A stretch of DNA of 8,880 bases, taken from NCBI GenBank assembly GCA_003242315.1, contig QGUY01000166.1, positions 1-8,880 on the forward strand, written 5' to 3'. Numbering within the stretch: position 1 is the first letter of the stretch; each line of letters starts with the position of its first letter. This stretch comes from Bacteroidota bacterium. GTDB lineage: Bacteria; Bacteroidota; Bacteroidia; Cytophagales; Cyclobacteriaceae. A program made the translations under genes and the position numbers. This document shows, piece after piece, positions 1 to 6,227 of the stretch. The notes under the pieces were generated by a model that saw only the letters and a list, made by a program, of their open reading frames with translations, was not told where the DNA came from and searched no databases.

Positions 1-955
1 TTTTCTCTGGTCGGTTGAGACCTGGGAACGCGTTCGGAAGTTGGCTTTCGATTTTGTCCAACTGAACGATGGGGGCGATCATGAATCCGAGGAAGAGTGT
101 GAAGGAAAGGAAATCGCCGAAGGTCATGTTCCCCTCCATGATCATGTATCCACCAATGCCCATGATGCCCGCGCTGGCGAGTCCGAGAAGGAAAGTTGCT
201 GAGCTCGTAACCAAACTTGTACTCGTCAGACTCTTCTTAACGTTCAGGAAGAGCCGATTCACGCCGTCCTCGAAAGTCTTGATTTCCTGTGCCTCTGCAT
301 TGAATCCTTTAATTACGCGTACGCCGTTCAATGTCTCTGTCAGGCGTCCGGTCACCTCCGCGTTCAGCTTGCCGCGTTCCCGGAATATCGGACGAATGTA
401 GGCGAACGCCTTCATCGAGATAAAGGCAAAGATGAGGACAGGCACCAACGTGTAAAGCGTCATCATCGGACTGATCCGAATCAGCAACACAAGCGAAACT
501 GCAGAGGTAAGCACGCCGCCCACCAGTTGAACCAGACCCGTCCCAACCAGGTTGCGAACGCCCTCCACGTCGGTCATGATCCTTGATACCAGCGCACCGG
601 ACTTGTTGTTGTCAAAAAATCGGATCGGCAGCCGGAGGATTTGTTGCTGCACTCTTGCGCGAAGTATGGATATCAACCGTTGTGCTTCGACGCTGAGGAG
701 CTGGGTCAACGCAAAGGAGGTGATGGCCTGCACGATGATGGCACCTACGACACCGGCGAGGAGCATTTTGAGCAGCTCCATGTTCTTGTTCGCAATCACC
801 TCATCGACAAGATATTTGCTGGCCCAGGGAAGAACGAGCCCGGAGAGACGACTAATGGCAATGAGAATGAGACCGATCAAGAGAAGCCCTCGCCGCGGCC
901 AGATGATCGTCCGGAAAACCTTGGCCACAGTAACACGCGATTTCTTCTTCTCCAT
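1..955 (-). CDS. ABC exporter (MsbA-like), N-terminal transmembrane half; gene runs off the left edge
   Basis: The minus strand is open from the ATG at 955 to the window edge (318 codons, no stop). The translation starts MEKKKSRVTVAKVF and is a type-I ABC exporter membrane domain. Hydrophobic segments lie near residues 23-43, 61-85, 134-160, 161-185 and 243-263, with another near 280-298. The conserved intracellular-loop motif FFDNNKSGALVSR is at 113-125, and the coupling segment GRLTETLNGVRVIKGF at 203-218. The Walker A, signature and Walker B motifs must lie beyond the left edge. The domain arrangement (membrane domain first, ATPase expected after) is typical of MsbA/LmrA-like half-transporters, which act as homodimers in the inner membrane and often flip lipids or export drugs or peptides; the substrate cannot be read here. 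An in-frame stop at 1001-1003 bounds the start region. No Shine-Dalgarno is seen. It follows the DUF1015 gene by 66 nt on the same strand. The family is near certain; the specific role is not. Confidence 0.93.
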   Translation of the reverse strand, partial: MEKKKSRVTVAKVFRTIIWPRRGLLLIGLILIAISRLSGLVLPWASKYLVDEVIANKNMELLKMLLAGVVGAIIVQAITSFALTQLLSVEAQRLISILRARVQQQILRLPIRFFDNNKSGALVSRIMTDVEGVRNLVGTGLVQLVGGVLTSAVSLVLLIRISPMMTLYTLVPVLIFAFISMKAFAYIRPIFRERGKLNAEVTGRLTETLNGVRVIKGFNAEAQEIKTFEDGVNRLFLNVKKSLTSTSLVTSSATFLLGLASAGIMGIGGYMIMEGNMTFGDFLSFTLFLGFMIAPIVQLDKIESQLPNAFPGLNRPEK

Positions 956-990
956 ACTTTCGTATGACGAATTTAGGCCAAAATATTTTA

Positions 991-1007
991 ACGGTGACGA
1001 TCACCGT
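991..1007 (-). terminator. Intergenic hairpin after the DUF1015 gene, possible weak terminator
   Basis: A perfect 7-bp inverted repeat with a 3-nt loop (minus strand ACGGTGA-TCG-TCACCGT) lies 14 nt after the DUF1015 stop codon. On the minus strand it is followed by TAAAATATTTT, which is AU-rich but not a clean U-tract. It could end or attenuate the serC-serA-DUF1015 transcript before the ABC exporter gene, or simply be a stabilising 3' hairpin. The stem is short, so termination is uncertain. Confidence 0.4.
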
Positions 1008-1021
1008 CGTGCAGAGGAGCG

Positions 1022-2266
1022 TTAACCTTCCAGCGAGTGGACTACCAGCCCACTGCGGAGTTTGGGCTCAAACCAGGTGGTCTTGGGAGGCATGATGTTT
1101 CCGCTGTCGGCAATGTCCATCAACTGCTTCATCGTGACGGGGTACAGGGCAAACGCTACCTTCATTTCACCACTGTCGACCCTGCGCTGGAGTTCTCCAA
1201 GTCCGCGAATACCTCCAACAAAGTCTATTCTCTTGTCCGTTCGAAGATCCTGGATGTTCAACAGCGGTTTCAGTATTTGCTCTGAAAGAATGGTTACGTC
1301 GAGAACGCCAATCGGGTCGCTGTCGTCATAGGTTCCGGGCTTTGCTGAAAGCAAATACCACTTGCCCTCGAGATACATGCTGAATTCATGAAGTCGCGAA
1401 GGGCGTACAGCATTTGTTGTTGGTTCTCCAACTTCGAATGATTTCTCCAGTGCCTTGAGGAATGACGAGGCAGTATGACCGTTGAGGTCGCGGACTACCC
1501 GATTGTAGTCCATGATATGGAGTTGATTGTCCGGAAAATGCACGGCAAGAAAATAGTTGTACTCTTCATTGCCGGTGTGATTCGGATTCTCCATTCTGAG
1601 GTCATGTCCTACGAGAGCAGCCGCGGCGGTTCTGTGATGACCATCGGCCACGTAGGTGGCCGGTAGTGTCGCAAACGCTGCAACAATCTGATCAATAACA
1701 TGTTGATCGCTAATTACCCATAGCCGGTGCTGTATGCCATCGTCGGCCACAAAGTCGTACTCCGGCTTATCCTTTTTTACGTTTGCCACCAGAGCATCGA
1801 CAGCTTCGAGGGCGTGGTATGCAAAGAAGACCGGCTCGGCATTCATCATCGCCACGCGGACGTGATTCTTCCTGTCGTTTTCCTTATCAGGCCTTGTGAG
1901 TTCGTGTTTCTTTATTCGACCCTCCATGTAGTCGTCTACCGCAGCGCAGGCCACGATGCCGTCCTGCGTTCGCCCATCCATGGTCAGCTCATAGAGATAA
2001 AGGCATTCCTTTTCATCCTGGCGAAATACACCGGACGACACGAGCTTCTGAAAATTTGCCCGTGCTGCCTCATACACCGCGGGGCTGTAGGGATCAGTGT
2101 CCGGCGGAAGTGTTATTTCCGGTTTAACGACATTAAGGAAGGAGTGGGGATTGCCCTTCGCCTCTTCCCGCGCCTCATCTGAATCCAGCACGTCGTACGG
2201 TCTGGATGCTACTGCCTTGGCTAGTTCTGGTATAGGGCGAAATCCTTTGAATGGCCTTATGTTCAT
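1022..2266 (-). CDS. DUF1015 family protein (COG4198), third gene of the serine operon
   Basis: A 414-residue protein recognised as DUF1015 from several family landmarks: an N-terminal FKGFRP segment and SRPYDVLD (21-28), the charged stretch GRIKKHELTRPDKENDR (116-132), ADGHHR (207-212), RIDFVGG (346-352), and the C-terminal MPPKTTWFEPKLRSGL (392-407). The family has no function I can state as established. The ADGHHR motif resembles the DGHHR-type signature of ParB/sulfiredoxin-fold proteins, including archaeal free-serine kinase SerK and staphylococcal SbnI. This is similarity recalled by eye, not an alignment. The gene starts 25 nt after serA and is almost certainly co-transcribed with serC and serA, which ties it to phosphoserine/serine metabolism. 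No signal peptide or membrane segment is visible, so it should be cytoplasmic. The length is normal for the family. The ATG at 2266 opens on the family's usual N-terminus; no Shine-Dalgarno is visible, and the spacer before it contains a duplicated heptamer. Confidence 0.93.
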   Translation of the reverse strand: MNIRPFKGFRPIPELAKAVASRPYDVLDSDEAREEAKGNPHSFLNVVKPEITLPPDTDPYSPAVYEAARANFQKLVSSGVFRQDEKECLYLYELTMDGRTQDGIVACAAVDDYMEGRIKKHELTRPDKENDRKNHVRVAMMNAEPVFFAYHALEAVDALVANVKKDKPEYDFVADDGIQHRLWVISDQHVIDQIVAAFATLPATYVADGHHRTAAAALVGHDLRMENPNHTGNEEYNYFLAVHFPDNQLHIMDYNRVVRDLNGHTASSFLKALEKSFEVGEPTTNAVRPSRLHEFSMYLEGKWYLLSAKPGTYDDSDPIGVLDVTILSEQILKPLLNIQDLRTDKRIDFVGGIRGLGELQRRVDSGEMKVAFALYPVTMKQLMDIADSGNIMPPKTTWFEPKLRSGLVVHSLEG

Positions 2267-2272
2267 TAGATG

Positions 2273-2288
2273 GTAATCGGTAATCGGT
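2273..2288. repeat. Duplicated heptamer in the serA-DUF1015 spacer
   Basis: On the plus strand GGTAATC occurs twice in direct succession, followed by a partial third copy (GG). It lies within the 25-nt spacer between the serA stop codon and the DUF1015 start. It is probably a replication-slippage product; its position immediately in front of the DUF1015 ATG means copy number would change the spacing between the two genes. Confidence 0.6.
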
Positions 2289-2291
2289 TGT

Positions 2292-3473
2292 CTATTTGGC
2301 TTGTTTTGGCAGGAGTCGGACGAGTATTACTCCTTCGATATTCCTTATGCCCGCGACTTGTTCTTCGGTGACGTCGCCGTCGACGTCGATGATGTTGTAG
2401 GCTATCTCGTCGCGATGGTGGTTGATCATGTCGGCGATGTTGATGTTTTGCGCCGCAAGGACGGTGGTGATCTTTCCGACCATAGCCGGGACGTTTTTGT
2501 TCGCGATAATGATCCTCGCACCACCATTCCGGGGCATGTCAGCCGCGGGGAAGTTCACCGAATTCCGGATGTTACCATTCTCCAGGAAGTTCCGAAGCTG
2601 GTCGACAGCCATGACGGCGCAGTTCGTCTCCGACTCCGGGGTTGACGCACCCAGGTGGGGTATCGTTATAATCTTGTCATGACCCAGAAGCGATTCTTCA
2701 GGGAAGTCGGTAACAAAGCATGCGACCTTTCCGGAATTGAGCGCCTCGAGCAGATCGTTCGTGTTGATAAGTCCTTCCCGCGCAAAATTCAGGATGCGTA
2801 CGTTTTGCTTCATGATGGCAAACTTCGACCTGTCGATGAAGCCGCGCGTAGAATCCAACAGCGGCACGTGAATGGAGATATAATCCGATTCAGCAAGAAG
2901 CGCATCCAGGCTTCGTGCTTTCTTTACATATTTCGACAGCTGCCAGGCCGTGTCAATGGAAATATAGGGGTCGTAGCCGATCACCCGCATACCCAAGCCT
3001 TCTCCTGCGTTGGCTACCAGCATGCCGATAGCCCCAAGCCCTATAACGCCGAGCGTCTTACCCTGGATTTCAGGACCGACAAAGCTGGACTTGCCTTTTT
3101 CAACAAGCTTGGGAACTTCAGCGCCTTTCCCTTTGAGACTTTGCGCCCAGGCGATACCCTGCGCAATCTTTCTTGAAGCCAGCAGCATCCCTGCGATGAC
3201 AAGTTCCTTGACCGCGTTGGCGTTGGCACCGGGGGTGTTAAACACAACGATTCCGGCTTCCGTACAGCGCGAGATCGGGATGTTGTTAACCCCGGCCCCT
3301 GCGCGGGCGATAGCCTTTACCGACGACGGAAACGCATAATCATGGAGCGAATGACTCCTTAATAATATAGCGTCGGGTGAGCTGAACTCGGATGCAACTT
3401 CGTATTGGTCCAAAGGGAATCGGGCAAGACCTTCAGGAGCGATCTTGTCGAACGTCTGAATCTTAAATGACAT
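2292..3473 (-). CDS. serA: D-3-phosphoglycerate dehydrogenase with C-terminal ACT domain
   Basis: A 393-residue cytoplasmic enzyme that oxidises 3-phosphoglycerate to 3-phosphohydroxypyruvate with NAD+, the first step of serine synthesis. The Rossmann motif GVIGLGAIG is at 142-150, with the NAD-ribose-binding Asp at D168 (GYDPY). The catalytic triad of the D-2-hydroxyacid dehydrogenase family is present as R232 (NFAREGL), E259 or E260 (TDFPEE) and H273 (PHLGAST). An ACT domain occupies about 318-390. Aligned by eye to E. coli SerA, N327 and N345 match the serine-binding asparagines N346 and N364 with the same 18-residue spacing, so feedback inhibition by serine is plausible; the nearby E. coli His344 position is Asn here. 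The start ATG lies 2 nt after the serC stop codon, which suggests translational coupling. The DUF1015 gene follows after 25 nt. The length fits the short SerA type, which lacks the extra intervening domain of mycobacterial-type enzymes. Confidence 0.97.
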   Translation of the reverse strand: MSFKIQTFDKIAPEGLARFPLDQYEVASEFSSPDAILLRSHSLHDYAFPSSVKAIARAGAGVNNIPISRCTEAGIVVFNTPGANANAVKELVIAGMLLASRKIAQGIAWAQSLKGKGAEVPKLVEKGKSSFVGPEIQGKTLGVIGLGAIGMLVANAGEGLGMRVIGYDPYISIDTAWQLSKYVKKARSLDALLAESDYISIHVPLLDSTRGFIDRSKFAIMKQNVRILNFAREGLINTNDLLEALNSGKVACFVTDFPEESLLGHDKIITIPHLGASTPESETNCAVMAVDQLRNFLENGNIRNSVNFPAADMPRNGGARIIIANKNVPAMVGKITTVLAAQNINIADMINHHRDEIAYNIIDVDGDVTEEQVAGIRNIEGVILVRLLPKQAK

Positions 3474-3475
3474 GG

Positions 3476-4558
3476 TTATGCGTTTGCTTTCTCAAATTCT
3501 TCCATGAAGTCCACCAGCGCCTGTACGCCTTCGATGGGCATTGCGTTATACAGGCTCGCCCTCATACCGCCGACGGAACGGTGTCCTTTCAGTGTTTTGA
3601 GACCTCGCTTGGCCGCTTCTGAGATGAATTTGGCGTCGAGTTCTTCGCTTCCCGTCACAAACGGGATGTTCATGATCGAGCGCGACCTTTTCTCGACTGT
3701 ACCCTTGAACAACTTTGATCTGTCCAGGTAGTCGTACAGCAAGTTCGCCTTTGCGACGTTCTCCTTGTGCATTGCTGCAACGCCACCTTTGGCGAGAAGC
3801 CATTCGAACACCAGTCCCGCCATATATATGGAGTAGCAGGGCGGCGTGTTATACAGTGAATTTTCTTTCGCGTGCGTTTCGTAGTTCAGCATCGTAGGCG
3901 TGATGTCAAGCGCCTTACCGATGAGGTCTTCGCGGATGATGACGATCGTAAGCCCCGCAGGTCCGATATTCTTTTGAGCACCGGCGTAGATAAGGCCGAA
4001 CTTGGACACATCATACTCCTGGCTGAGGATGTTGGACGACATATCCGCCACGAGAGGCTTCGATCCTGTATCCGGGATGGACGGCCACACGGTACCATAG
4101 ATCGTGTTGTTCGTCGTGATGTGGACGTAGTCCGCATCAGGGGAGATCATGCTGGGGTCAAACTCAGGGATATAGCTGAAGTTTTTGTCTTCCGAGCTGG
4201 CGATGACCTTCACCGTTCCATAGCGCTTGGCCTCGGCAATTGCCTTTTTCGACCAGGCTCCCGTATTGATATAGTCAGCTTTGCGGGCTTGCGAAAAGAG
4301 GTTCAGCGGAACCATCGCAAATTGCGTGGAGGCTCCACCCTGGAGGAAAAGAACCTTGTAGTTGTCCGGGATATTCATCAGGGTCCGCAGGTTCCGGATG
4401 GCGTTCTCGTGGATAGAAGTATACTCCTTGCCGCGGTGGCTCATCTCCATAACCGACATTCCCGATCCCTGCCAGTCGACAAGTTCGTCCTGCGCCTTTT
4501 GCAATACTTCAAGGGGCAGCACAGCCGGCCCTGCAGAGAAATTATAACATCTGCTCAT
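3476..4558 (-). CDS. serC: Phosphoserine aminotransferase
   Basis: A PLP-dependent class V aminotransferase that converts 3-phosphohydroxypyruvate and glutamate to O-phosphoserine and 2-oxoglutarate, the second step of serine synthesis; family members may also serve pyridoxal phosphate synthesis. The protein from the chosen start is 360 residues, the usual length. It opens with the conserved CYNFSAGPAVLP. The phosphate-binding loop GGAST is at 74-78, the PLP-ring Asp at D172 (VADMSSN), the Schiff-base lysine at K196 (YAGAQKNIGPAGL), and the substrate-binding HRSVGGMRAS at 326-335. The frame stays open upstream to 4741, and an ATG at 4582 would add eight residues (MEHPTTTT). I prefer the ATG at 4558 because family members begin directly at this motif. 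No Shine-Dalgarno is seen. It is the first gene of the serC-serA-DUF1015 unit, and its promoter should lie in the divergent region 4559-4910. Confidence 0.97.
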   Translation of the reverse strand: MSRCYNFSAGPAVLPLEVLQKAQDELVDWQGSGMSVMEMSHRGKEYTSIHENAIRNLRTLMNIPDNYKVLFLQGGASTQFAMVPLNLFSQARKADYINTGAWSKKAIAEAKRYGTVKVIASSEDKNFSYIPEFDPSMISPDADYVHITTNNTIYGTVWPSIPDTGSKPLVADMSSNILSQEYDVSKFGLIYAGAQKNIGPAGLTIVIIREDLIGKALDITPTMLNYETHAKENSLYNTPPCYSIYMAGLVFEWLLAKGGVAAMHKENVAKANLLYDYLDRSKLFKGTVEKRSRSIMNIPFVTGSEELDAKFISEAAKRGLKTLKGHRSVGGMRASLYNAMPIEGVQALVDFMEEFEKANA

Positions 4559-4672
4559 AGTGGTAGTAGTGGGGTGTTCCATTTGAAATCGCTGTTGGAG
4601 GCAGCGAATATGATGGTAATTCACGAAAGAGCCAAAAGTTGCGCAATGGATTTTGAGGCGGCATTTTGATGT

Positions 4673-4692
4673 TGAACGCGGATGGGCGTTCA
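4673..4692 (-). promoter_or_regulatory. Stem-loop upstream of serC
   Basis: TGAACGC and GCGTTCA form a perfect 7-bp inverted repeat around a 6-nt loop. It ends about 115 nt upstream of the serC ATG, so it could be a hairpin in the serC leader mRNA or a dyad operator for a repressor. No ligand or regulator can be assigned. A perfect 7-bp dyad may also occur by chance in a region this size. Confidence 0.35.
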
Positions 4693-4753
4693 CCCCCCGT
4701 AGCGTGCAGTTCAATCGTGTTCGATAACTCCAGCCGGTCACCGGGGAACCATT

Positions 4754-4785
4754 TTAGGACGGTACGCATTATTGCGTTATCTTTG
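4754..4785 (+). promoter_or_regulatory. Putative Bacteroidota-type promoter for the RNA helicase gene
   Basis: TATCTTTG at 4778-4785 matches the Bacteroidota -7 consensus TAnnTTTG at every defined position. The -33 element is poor: the T-rich TTTTAG lies at roughly 4752-4757, about 20 nt upstream, in place of a clean TTTG. If used, transcription would start near 4792 and leave a leader of about 120 nt before the TTG start at 4911. Confidence 0.45.
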
Positions 4786-4810
4786 TTAGCTAAACGACCC
4801 TCGACCAAAG

Positions 4811-4839
4811 TCGGGGCTGCAACGCGGCCTGACAGCCGA
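4811..4839 (+). promoter_or_regulatory. Stem-loop 1 in the predicted helicase mRNA leader
   Basis: TCGG-(GG bulge)-CTG at 4811-4819 can pair with CAGCCGA at 4833-4839 as seven base pairs interrupted by a two-G bulge, with a 13-nt loop. It is followed by an A-rich single-stranded-looking stretch. It would lie about 20 nt after the predicted transcription start. The pairing was found by eye; no folding energy was calculated. Confidence 0.35.
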
Positions 4840-4846
4840 AAAATAA

Positions 4847-4914
4847 ATGAACGAGCCGGTTCCCCGGCCATTTTTGAGTTAATGAGTATCCACTTTTTAG
4901 TCTTTGTCCTTTGA
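4847..4914 (+). other. Two chained mini-ORFs leading into the helicase start
   Basis: ATG at 4847 opens an 11-codon ORF (MNEPVPRPFLS) whose stop TAA (4880-4882) shares its last base with a second ATG (4882-4884). This opens a 10-codon ORF (MSIHFLVFVL) whose stop TGA (4912-4914) overlaps the TTG start of the helicase (4911-4913). The first ORF spans the terminator-like hairpin. Stop/start overlaps of this kind can support termination-reinitiation coupling, which would help a TTG codon that lacks a Shine-Dalgarno sequence. Chance is the main alternative. Confidence 0.3.
4855..4875 (+). terminator. Terminator-like hairpin just upstream of the helicase start
   Basis: GCCGG (4855-4859), loop TTCC and CCGGC (4864-4868) form a short all-GC stem. 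It is followed by CATTTTT, so the run of five T ends at 4875. The layout is that of a small intrinsic terminator or attenuator placed 35 nt before the helicase start codon, where a terminator for any upstream gene would make no sense because serC points away. The stem is only 5 bp. The left arm of a 10-bp inverted pair (4741-4750) is complementary to 4858-4867. Confidence 0.35.
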
Positions 4915-6167
4915 CTTTTTCCGATTTCAACTTTGATGAGCGCCTCATGGAGGGCCTTGCCTCCATGGGTTATGTGAATCCTACCCCAATTCAACAACAG
5001 GCTATTCCTGCTATACTTGAGGGGCATGACATTATCGCCTGTGCCCAGACGGGTACCGGCAAGACGGCAGCTTACATTTTGCCGATCCTTCAAAAAATCC
5101 TTTACACCGAACACCGTCACCTGACCACACTTGTCCTCGCGCCAACACGCGAGCTGGCACAGCAAATTGATCAGCAGATCGAAGGCTTTGCGTATTTCAT
5201 GGGCATCAGCTCTATCGCCGTCTACGGTGGTGGTGATGGTGCTGCGTGGGACAAACAAAAGAGAGCACTCGAGTCCGGTGCCGATATCATCATCGCGACG
5301 CCAGGCCGGCTGATCGCACTGCTCGCGTCGGGCTCACTCAACCTGAAGCATCTGCGATACCTTGTCCTGGACGAGGCAGACCGCATGCTCGACATGGGCT
5401 TCTATGCAGACATTATCCGGATCATTACATACTTGCCGGAAACGAGACAGACCTTGCTGTTCTCGGCAACAATGCCGCCGAAGATCCGCGCACTTGCCAA
5501 CCGTATCCTTAAGTCACCCCACGAAGTTAACCTGGCGGTTTCAAAGCCTGCGGAAGGCATTAAACAGCAGGCCTTCATCCTCTACGAGACTCAAAAAATA
5601 CCGATGCTCAAGTGGGTTCTCGCACAGGAGGATCACAGCAGCGTATTGATCTTTGCCTCTACTAAAGAAAATGTCAAAAAGCTTACGAGCCAGCTGAAAA
5701 GCCAGGGCTTCTATGTGAAAGCCTTTCATTCCGACCTGGAGCAACACGAACGCGATGAGATTCTACGGGAATTCAAGAGCAGAAAGCTGCCCATCATCGT
5801 AGGTACTGATATCTTATCGCGAGGCATCGACGTCGAAGGCATCAGCCTCGTCGTCAACTACGACGTGCCGCCCGATGTGGAAGACTACGTGCATCGCATT
5901 GGCCGCACCGCGCGTGCCGACCGGACGGGAACGGCTGTAACATTCGTAAATGAAAAAGATCAGCGGCGCTTTGCTGACATCGAGCGCTTCCTGGGCAAAG
6001 AGGTGCCAAAGCTGGAGATGCCTGCTGACATTGGGCCGGGTCCGGAATACCGGAAAACCGGGACCAACCATAAGCCCTGGAAGCAACACAACGGTAAGAA
6101 GAGACGTCCTGCTTCATCAGGTCGACCAGGTAAGGGCAAATTCCGCAAATCACGCCGATCGACTTAA
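4911..6167 (+). CDS. DEAD-box ATP-dependent RNA helicase, RhlE-like
   Basis: A 418-residue cytoplasmic RNA helicase with every core motif: Q motif PTPIQ (24-28), motif I AQTGTGKT (45-52), PTRELA (78-83), TPGR (130-133), DEAD (154-157), SAT (185-187), the GTDILSRGID segment (298-307) and HRIGRTAR (328-335). A lysine/arginine-rich tail (about 381-418) follows the two RecA-like domains, as in RhlE-type proteins that bind rRNA or structured RNA. Likely roles are ribosome assembly, mRNA decay or growth at low temperature; which one cannot be read here. The start is TTG. I chose it because MTFSDFNF is where family members begin and because the aromatic residue of the Q motif lies upstream of the first in-frame ATG (4947). 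An in-frame stop at 4875-4877 rules out a longer protein. No Shine-Dalgarno is visible, and the preceding leader is structured. The Rieske gene begins 60 nt downstream. Confidence 0.96.
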   Translation: MTFSDFNFDERLMEGLASMGYVNPTPIQQQAIPAILEGHDIIACAQTGTGKTAAYILPILQKILYTEHRHLTTLVLAPTRELAQQIDQQIEGFAYFMGISSIAVYGGGDGAAWDKQKRALESGADIIIATPGRLIALLASGSLNLKHLRYLVLDEADRMLDMGFYADIIRIITYLPETRQTLLFSATMPPKIRALANRILKSPHEVNLAVSKPAEGIKQQAFILYETQKIPMLKWVLAQEDHSSVLIFASTKENVKKLTSQLKSQGFYVKAFHSDLEQHERDEILREFKSRKLPIIVGTDILSRGIDVEGISLVVNYDVPPDVEDYVHRIGRTARADRTGTAVTFVNEKDQRRFADIERFLGKEVPKLEMPADIGPGPEYRKTGTNHKPWKQHNGKKRRPASSGRPGKGKFRKSRRST

Positions 6168-6177
6168 AGAGCCTGGC

Positions 6178-6206
6178 TTGATCTTGCCACGCACTTTGGT
6201 ATCTTG
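6178..6206 (+). promoter_or_regulatory. Possible promoter for the Rieske oxygenase gene
   Basis: TTG at 6178-6180 is followed after 19 nt by TATCTTG at 6200-6206, close to the Bacteroidota arrangement of a TTTG-like -33 box about 19 nt from TAnnTTTG. Transcription would begin near 6213. That fits a translation start at ATG 6228 and excludes the upstream in-frame TTG at 6204. The match is imperfect, and read-through from the helicase gene is also possible. Confidence 0.3.
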
Positions 6207-6227
6207 TATCGACTTAATCACCCCACG

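Larger units (their letters stand above)
4559..4910. other. Divergent intergenic region between serC and the RNA helicase gene
   Basis: About 350 bases with no gene I can support. It must carry the promoters of the minus-strand serC unit and the plus-strand helicase. Visible contents are a perfect hairpin at 4673-4692, a plus-strand promoter-like box at 4778-4785, two stem-loops at 4811-4839 and 4855-4868, a 10-bp inverted pair (4741-4750 and 4858-4867), and two mini-ORFs at 4847-4914. Several frames stay open by chance: plus-strand 4666-4914 (82 codons), minus-strand 4542-4871 (109 codons, overlapping the serC start by 17 nt), and the serC frame itself up to 4741. None of their translations resembles a protein I know. 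I found no convincing minus-strand TAnnTTTG box for serC. Confidence 0.7.

Noticed and set aside
69..1025. Plus-strand open frames across the ABC exporter gene
   Set aside because: They are antisense to a clear ABC membrane domain and their translations are arginine/serine/methionine-rich strings typical of shadow frames.
4633..4640. Minus-strand AACTTTTG as a serC -7 box
   Set aside because: It misses the first consensus base and has no TTTG at the right distance upstream, so it is not distinguishable from chance.
4559..4741. 61-residue N-terminal extension of SerC
   Set aside because: Phosphoserine aminotransferases begin right at the CYNFSAGP motif; the extension is of mixed composition without signal-peptide character and covers the intergenic hairpin region.
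4542..4871. Minus-strand frame of 109 codons overlapping the serC start by 17 nt (part of a longer open frame to 5258)
   Set aside because: The translation has no recognisable motif, the frame extends antisense to the helicase gene, and two other frames in the same stretch are also open, so chance openness is the simpler reading.
4666..4914. Plus-strand 82-codon ORF ending at the helicase start
   Set aside because: It starts upstream of the predicted promoter, has no recognisable domain, and would be interrupted by the predicted transcription start. Only its last ten codons are kept, as a possible leader ORF.
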